From: Pseudomonadota bacterium
GTDB lineage: Bacteria > Pseudomonadota > Gammaproteobacteria > Burkholderiales > Burkholderiaceae_E
Length of the DNA stretch: 64,000 bases
Assembly (NCBI GenBank): GCA_023388075.1
Contig: JAEWGX010000041.1
Span: 1-64,000 of the forward strand
Reading direction: 5' to 3'
Part shown: piece by piece, positions 59,401 to 64,000 of the stretch
Layout of the letters: every line of letters starts with the position of its first letter
Numbering within the stretch: the first letter of the stretch is position 1
Program-made: the position numbers and the translations under genes
The notes under the pieces: model-generated
What the model was told of the DNA's origin: nothing
The model's input: the letters and a program-made list of their open reading frames with translations, nothing else
Databases searched by the model: none

Positions 59401-61083
59401 CTACTCGAGTTGCCGGACCGCGGACAGCAGGGTCCGCGTGTAGGGATCGGCCGGTGCGGTGAAGATCTGCTCCACCGGCCCCTGCTCCACGACCTCCCCG
59501 TCCTTCATCACCATCACGCGGTGGGCCATCGCGCGGATCACCGCCAGATCGTGCGTGATGAGCAGATAGCTCAGCCCATGGCGCTGCTGGAGGGAAACCA
59601 GCAGCTCCAGCACCTGGCGCTGCACGGTCAGGTCGAGCGCCGAGGTGGGTTCGTCCAGCACCAGCAAGGTGGGCTTCAGCACCAGGGCGCGCGCGATCGC
59701 GATGCGCTGGCGCTGGCCGCCGGAGAATTCGTGCGGGCAGCGCATCGACATGTCGGGGTCCAGCCCGACCTCGGAGAGCGCCTGCGCGGTGGCAGCACGG
59801 CGCGCAGCCGGGTCCAGGTCGGGTCGGTGCAGCGCCAGCGCTTCGCCCACGATGCCGCCCACGGTCATGCGCGGCGAGAGCGAGTTGTACGGATCCTGGA
59901 AAACCATCTGGAAGGTGCGTCGGTGCGGACGCAGCGCCCGCTCCGGGAGCTGGTCGATCCGCTTGCCGGCCACCGTCACCTCGCCGCTGGTGAGGCCGGT
60001 CACCAGGCGCAGGATGGTCATCGCGAGCGTCGTCTTGCCGGAGCCTGATTCACCCACCACGCCCAGCGTCCGGCCGGGAGGCAGGCTGAGGTCGATGCCC
60101 TTGAGCGCCTCGAAGCGATGATGGCGGAACCACCCGGCGCTGGTCACGAAGGTGCAGCGCAGCCCCCGGGTCTTCAGCACCGGTGCGCCGGTGGCGGATT
60201 CCTCCGCCATCTCGGTCACCATCCGCTGCGGCCGGGCGTCGACCAGTCGGCGGGTGTACTCGTGGACCGGCGCCTCGAAGACATCGGCGGTGGGGCCCCG
60301 CTCGAGGATGCGCCCTGCCCGCATGACGCCGACCCGCGAGGCGAAGGAGCGCACCAGCGGAAGGTCATGGGTGATCAGCAGCACCGCCATGCCGATCTCC
60401 TTCTGCAGCTCCGCGAGCAGGGCCATGATCTGCGCCTGCACGGTGACGTCGAGCGCCGTGGTCGGCTCGTCCGCGATCACCAGCTTGGGATTGCAGGCGA
60501 GCGCCATCGCGATCATGGCGCGCTGGCGCTGCCCCCCGGACAACTGGTGCGGCAGGCTGTCGAAGCGCCGCTGCGGCTCCTTGATGCGGGTGCGGTCGAG
60601 CAGCTCGATGGCCCGAGCGCGCGCCTGCGGGCGGGTCATCGCCTGGTGCAGGACCAGCACCTCGCTGACCTGGTCGCCGATCGAGTAGAGCGGATTGAGC
60701 GCCGCCATCGGCTCCTGGAAGATCATCGCGATCTCGCGGCCGCGCACCGCGCGCATCTGCGTGTCACTCGCGGCGAGCAGGTCGCGCCCCTCGAAGCGGA
60801 TCGACCCGCCGTAGCGGGCGTTGTCGTGCAGCCGCAGGATCGCCTGGGCAGTCACCGTCTTGCCGGAGCCGGACTCGCCCACCAGGGCCAGGCGCTCGCC
60901 GTGCCCGACCGAGAAGGAGACGTCGTCGACCACGCGGTTCGTGCGCTCGCCGCCGGGATCGACGAAGTCGACGGTGAGCCCGCTCACCTCCAGCAGCCGC
61001 GTGCCGCGAGCGGCCTCGCCGCCCTTGCCCGCGACCGCCGCCGGCACCACGACCGCCTCAGGTCTTCCGGGTGTCGAGAGCAT
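59401..61083 (-). CDS. yejF: Peptide ABC transporter, fused ATP-binding protein (YejF-like)
   Basis: 560 residues from the ATG at 61083. Two complete ABC cassettes: Walker A GESGSGKT near 68 and near 350, signatures LSGGQRQRAMIAMAL near 180 and FSGGQRQRIAIARAL near 460, Walker B VIADEPTTALD and LVLDEPTSALD. It powers YejBE uptake of oligopeptides. It overlaps yejE by 26 bases and its stop abuts the convergent mltD stop. Confidence 0.94.
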   Translation of the reverse strand: MLSTPGRPEAVVVPAAVAGKGGEAARGTRLLEVSGLTVDFVDPGGERTNRVVDDVSFSVGHGERLALVGESGSGKTVTAQAILRLHDNARYGGSIRFEGRDLLAASDTQMRAVRGREIAMIFQEPMAALNPLYSIGDQVSEVLVLHQAMTRPQARARAIELLDRTRIKEPQRRFDSLPHQLSGGQRQRAMIAMALACNPKLVIADEPTTALDVTVQAQIMALLAELQKEIGMAVLLITHDLPLVRSFASRVGVMRAGRILERGPTADVFEAPVHEYTRRLVDARPQRMVTEMAEESATGAPVLKTRGLRCTFVTSAGWFRHHRFEALKGIDLSLPPGRTLGVVGESGSGKTTLAMTILRLVTGLTSGEVTVAGKRIDQLPERALRPHRRTFQMVFQDPYNSLSPRMTVGGIVGEALALHRPDLDPAARRAATAQALSEVGLDPDMSMRCPHEFSGGQRQRIAIARALVLKPTLLVLDEPTSALDLTVQRQVLELLVSLQQRHGLSYLLITHDLAVIRAMAHRVMVMKDGEVVEQGPVEQIFTAPADPYTRTLLSAVRQLE

Positions 61084-62101
61084 CGCGAAGCGCCTCACCG
61101 ATGAAGATCAGAAGCAGCAGGATGCCGACCAGCACCAGGAAGGTCGGCAGCGTGATCCACCACGCGTCCAGGTTCGCCTTGCCCTGAGCCAGCAGCTCGC
61201 CCAGGCTCGGCGTGGACTGCGGCACGCCGAGGCCAAGGAAGTCGAGGCTGGTCAGCGCCACGATCGCCGCGCTCATCCGAAACGGCAGGAACGCGATCAC
61301 CGGCGTGAGGGAATTGGGCAGCACGTGGCGGGTGATGATGGTGCGCCGACGCAGGCCGAGCGCGCGCGCGGCGGCGACATACTCGAGGCTGCGATTGCGC
61401 AGGAACTCCGCGCGGACGTAGTCCGAGAGACCCATCCAGCCGAACAGGGAAAGGATGGCAAGCAGTACCCAGATGCTCGGCTCGAAGACCGAGGCGAGGA
61501 TCAGCAGCAGGTAGAGCTCCGGGATCGACGCCCAGATCTCGATCAGCCGCTGCAGGATCAGGTCGGTGCGACCGACGAAGTAGCCCTGGATCGCGCCGGC
61601 GATGATGCCCAGCAGCATCCCGATCGCCGTGAGGGCGAGGCCGAACCACACCGAGATGCGCAGCCCGTACAGCAATCGCGCCAGCACGTCGCGCCCGCGG
61701 TCGTCGGTGCCCAGGTAGTTGACGCGCGACGGTCCCGCCGGGTTGGGGCTGGGCGCGAAGTAGTTCAGGGTATCGAAGCGGTAGCGGTTGAGCGGCCAGA
61801 CCGCCCAGTTGCCGTGGGTGGTGAGCTGGGCCTGGATGTAGGGGTCGAGATAGTCGGTGGCGGTCGGGAAGTCGCCGCCGAAGGTGGTTTCCGGGTAGTC
61901 GTGGAAGAGCGGCATGTAGTAGCGGCCCTCGTACTTCGCCACGATCGGCCGGTCGTTGCTGAGCAGCTCCGCGAACAGCGTCGTGGCGAAGACAACCAGG
62001 AAGATCCACAGGCTCCAGTAGCCGCGCCGGTGGCGCCGGAAGCGGGCCCAGGCCCGCCTGCCGGGGGTCATCGGAGGGCCGCCTGCGATCTGGGCGCTCA
62101 T
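61058..62101 (-). CDS. yejE: Peptide ABC transporter permease (YejE-like)
   Basis: 347 residues. After one N-terminal span a long periplasmic segment (GRYYMPLFHDYPETTFGGDF, YLDPYIQAQL) is followed by five membrane spans with the EAA-like loop ARALGLRRRTIITRHVLPNS near 255. The large periplasmic insertion is typical of YejE among OppC-type permeases. The ATG at 62101 overlaps the yejB stop as ATGA. Confidence 0.94.
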   Translation of the reverse strand: MSAQIAGGPPMTPGRRAWARFRRHRRGYWSLWIFLVVFATTLFAELLSNDRPIVAKYEGRYYMPLFHDYPETTFGGDFPTATDYLDPYIQAQLTTHGNWAVWPLNRYRFDTLNYFAPSPNPAGPSRVNYLGTDDRGRDVLARLLYGLRISVWFGLALTAIGMLLGIIAGAIQGYFVGRTDLILQRLIEIWASIPELYLLLILASVFEPSIWVLLAILSLFGWMGLSDYVRAEFLRNRSLEYVAAARALGLRRRTIITRHVLPNSLTPVIAFLPFRMSAAIVALTSLDFLGLGVPQSTPSLGELLAQGKANLDAWWITLPTFLVLVGILLLLIFIGEALRDALDTRKT

Positions 62102-63147
62102 CGGTTGGCGCTGAACTTCACCCGGGGATCCACCCAGGTGTAGGCGATGTCGGTGAAGAGCTTGGTGACCAGGCCGATCAGCGAGAAGACATAGAGCGAT
62201 CCGAGCACCACCGGATAGTCGCGCTTCAGGATCGCGTCGTAGGACAGCAGCCCCAGGCCGTCGAGCGAGAACAGCGCCTCGATCAGCAGCGAGCCGGTGA
62301 AGAACGCGCCGACGAACGCGGCTGGAAAGGCGGTGACCAGCGGAATCATCGCGTTGCGAAACACGTGCTTGTAGAAGACGCGGCCTTCCGGCAGGCCCTT
62401 CGCGCGGGCGGTGAGGACGTACTGGCGGCGGATCTCCTCGAGGAACACGTTCTTGGTGAGCATCGTGGTGACCGCGAAGCTGCCCACCACCAGGCAGGCG
62501 AGCGGCAGCGCCAGGTGCCAGAAGTAGTCCAGCACCTTGCCCGCGAGGCTGAGCTCCGCCCAGTTGTCCGAGACAAGGCCGCGCAGCGGAAACAGCGACC
62601 AGAACGATCCGCCGCCGAAGAGCACCAGCAGCACCACGCCGAGCACGAATCCGGGAATGGCGTAGCCGACCAGGATGGCGGTGCTGGTCCAGAAGTCGAA
62701 GCGGGTGCCGTCGCGCACGGCCTTGGCGATCCCGAGCGGGATGGACACCGAGTACACGATGAGGAAGCTCCAGATACCCAGGCTCATCGAGACCGGCAGC
62801 TTCTCCAGGATCAGCCCCCAGACCGACTTCTGGTAGAAGTAGCTGGTGCCGAGGTCGAAGGTGAGGTAGCGGCCGACCATCTCGACGAACCGCTGCGGCG
62901 CCGGCTTGTCGAAGCCGTACATCTCGTTGATCTGCGCAAGCCGCTTCTCGTCGATGCCCTGCGCGCCCCGGTAGCCGGGCAGGGAGACGGCGACCTCCGC
63001 GCCGCCCTGCCCGCGCCCGCGCAGCTCCTGCATGAGCTGGTCCACCGGCCCGCCCGGCACGAACTGGATGATGGCGAAGGTCACCAGCAGGATGCCGAAC
63101 AGCGTCGGGACCATCAGCAGCAGGCGCTTGAAGGCGTAGACGATCAC
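62098..63147 (-). CDS. yejB: Peptide ABC transporter permease (YejB-like)
   Basis: 349 residues from a GTG at 63147 whose GTGA overlaps the yejA stop. It has YAFKRLLLMVPTLFGILLVT at the start, a periplasmic insertion (GYRGAQGIDEKRLAQINEMY), the EAA-like loop TARAKGLPEGRVFYKHVFRN near 255 and DIAYTWVDPRVKF at the end, matching YejB. Confidence 0.94.
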   Translation of the reverse strand: MIVYAFKRLLLMVPTLFGILLVTFAIIQFVPGGPVDQLMQELRGRGQGGAEVAVSLPGYRGAQGIDEKRLAQINEMYGFDKPAPQRFVEMVGRYLTFDLGTSYFYQKSVWGLILEKLPVSMSLGIWSFLIVYSVSIPLGIAKAVRDGTRFDFWTSTAILVGYAIPGFVLGVVLLVLFGGGSFWSLFPLRGLVSDNWAELSLAGKVLDYFWHLALPLACLVVGSFAVTTMLTKNVFLEEIRRQYVLTARAKGLPEGRVFYKHVFRNAMIPLVTAFPAAFVGAFFTGSLLIEALFSLDGLGLLSYDAILKRDYPVVLGSLYVFSLIGLVTKLFTDIAYTWVDPRVKFSANR

Positions 63148-64000
63148 CGCGGGCCCTCCGGCTCCGCTTCCGCGGGCTCCTTCGGCGGCACCGGCGCCGG
63201 CGGGTCCGGGTACAGCCACCAGGTGCGCGTCATCCAGGGCGAGGCGGCGTAGTAGGTCGGCAGGGTTTCCGGATGGCCGAGCTCGTGGCTGTAGGCGACG
63301 CGGTGCGTCGCGAGGTGAAAGTGCGGCACCAGGTACCAGCCGTGCCGCAGCACCCGGTCGAGCGCGCGGCAGGCCACCTCCAGCTCCGCGCGGGTGCGCG
63401 CCTGCAGCACCTTCTCGATGATCGGCTCCAGCGCCGGATTGCGGATGCCGGGCAGGTTGTCGGAGCCCGGCTGGTCCGCGGCCGCCGCGGAGAACATCTG
63501 GAAGAGCTCGTTGCCGGGCGTGGTGCTCATCGGGAACGAATGCGTCGTGACGTCGAACTCGAAGTTGTCCAGCCGGCGCTGGAAGAGCGCCGGGTCGGTG
63601 GTGCGCAGCGTCACGCGGATGCCCAACCGCTCCAGGTTGCGCACCCAGGGGACCGCGATGCGCTCGATGGACGACGAGTAGCTGAGCACCTCGAAGCCGA
63701 AGGCCTCGCCGGCGGCATTGCGCAGGCGCCCGTCGTCGGCGACCTCCCAGCCCGCCTGCCTGAAGAGCGAGAGCGCCTCGCGCAGGTTCTCCCGCAGCGA
63801 GCCCGGCGGATTGGTCCGCGGCGGCACCGGCACCTCGCCGAACACGGCCGGATCGAGCTTGTCGCGCAGGGATTCCAGCAGGGCCAGCTCCGCGCCCTGC
63901 GGCCGTCCCTTGGCCGCCATCGGACTGTTGGCGAAGTAGCTCGCGGTGCGGGTGTACTGATTGAAGAACACCTGCCGGTTCATCCACTCGAAATCGAAGG
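63144..64000 (-). CDS. yejA: Peptide ABC transporter binding protein (YejA-like), C-terminal part
   Basis: The last ~285 codons of a family 5 extracellular solute-binding protein; the N-terminus and signal peptide lie beyond 64000. The edge sequence FDFEWMNRQVFFNQYTRTAS and YFANSPMAA is characteristic of YejA, which binds oligopeptides including microcin C-type compounds in E. coli. LFRQAGWEVADDGRLRN and WYLVPHFHLATHRVAY are also visible. A Pro/Glu-rich tail ends the protein. It is first in the yejABEF operon. Confidence 0.92.
   Translation of the reverse strand, partial: FDFEWMNRQVFFNQYTRTASYFANSPMAAKGRPQGAELALLESLRDKLDPAVFGEVPVPPRTNPPGSLRENLREALSLFRQAGWEVADDGRLRNAAGEAFGFEVLSYSSSIERIAVPWVRNLERLGIRVTLRTTDPALFQRRLDNFEFDVTTHSFPMSTTPGNELFQMFSAAAADQPGSDNLPGIRNPALEPIIEKVLQARTRAELEVACRALDRVLRHGWYLVPHFHLATHRVAYSHELGHPETLPTYYAASPWMTRTWWLYPDPPAPVPPKEPAEAEPEGPR

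Overview
The window is GC-rich DNA from a betaproteobacterium, most likely Burkholderiales. The evidence is a DUF2863 protein, two Bug/TctC-type binding proteins, the colinear leuC-leuD-leuB-asd-fimV block, and the dnaQ-rnhA-methyltransferase-(gloB)-mltD neighbourhood. Coding density is very high, and many adjacent genes are coupled by 4-base NTGA overlaps.

1-11.2 kb (minus strand) is core metabolism in one long run: an SCP2-type thiolase, gltX, aroC, an MFS transporter, an M48 lipoprotein protease, leuC, leuD, leuB, asd and the start of fimV.

11.35-22.9 kb starts with tRNA-Val(CAC). A perfect 54-base direct repeat (11375-11428 and 22837-22890) bounds an 11.5 kb integrated element. Next to the right repeat lies a tyrosine recombinase. 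Leftward follow a small membrane protein, a helical protein, an AlpA-like regulator, a replication block (two small proteins, a stand-alone primase-type zinc finger, a RepA-like helicase), a GGGACA iteron-like cluster, two small proteins, an HK97 prohead protease and an HK97 major capsid protein. No portal, terminase, connector, tail or lysis gene is visible. The layout is that of a capsid-encoding phage satellite. Its left end carries cargo: a tightly packed three-gene operon led by a TIGR04255-family protein (a candidate defence module) and two small secreted proteins, one Rap1a/Tai-like. Both ends carry ACTGTCG pairs spaced 11 bases apart, probably integrase arm sites.

22.9-28 kb is a less GC-rich accessory operon (GntR regulator, MmgE/PrpD, N-formylglutamate amidohydrolase, TctC-type binding protein) with repeats flanking its putative promoter. 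28-35.3 kb holds small proteins, an HPF/RaiA-like protein, a fatty-acyl-CoA ligase, a 2'-5' RNA ligase-like protein, a CPBP protease, DUF1059 and a lipoprotein. 35.3-41.2 kb holds a 1577-residue Sec-exported RHS protein with a helical, histidine-rich C-terminal tip, overlapped by a secreted beta-helix gene.

41.2-49 kb holds a LOG-like protein, a second Bug protein and a BMP-type nucleoside/purine ABC transporter coupled to xdhC, which suggests purine uptake linked to xanthine dehydrogenase maturation. 49-59.4 kb holds a cardiolipin synthase, dgoK-pdxH, DUF2863, dnaQ, rnhA, a cyclopropane-fatty-acid synthase-like enzyme, a methyltransferase, a degraded gloB remnant and mltD. 59.4-64 kb is the yejABEF peptide ABC transporter, with yejA cut by the window edge.
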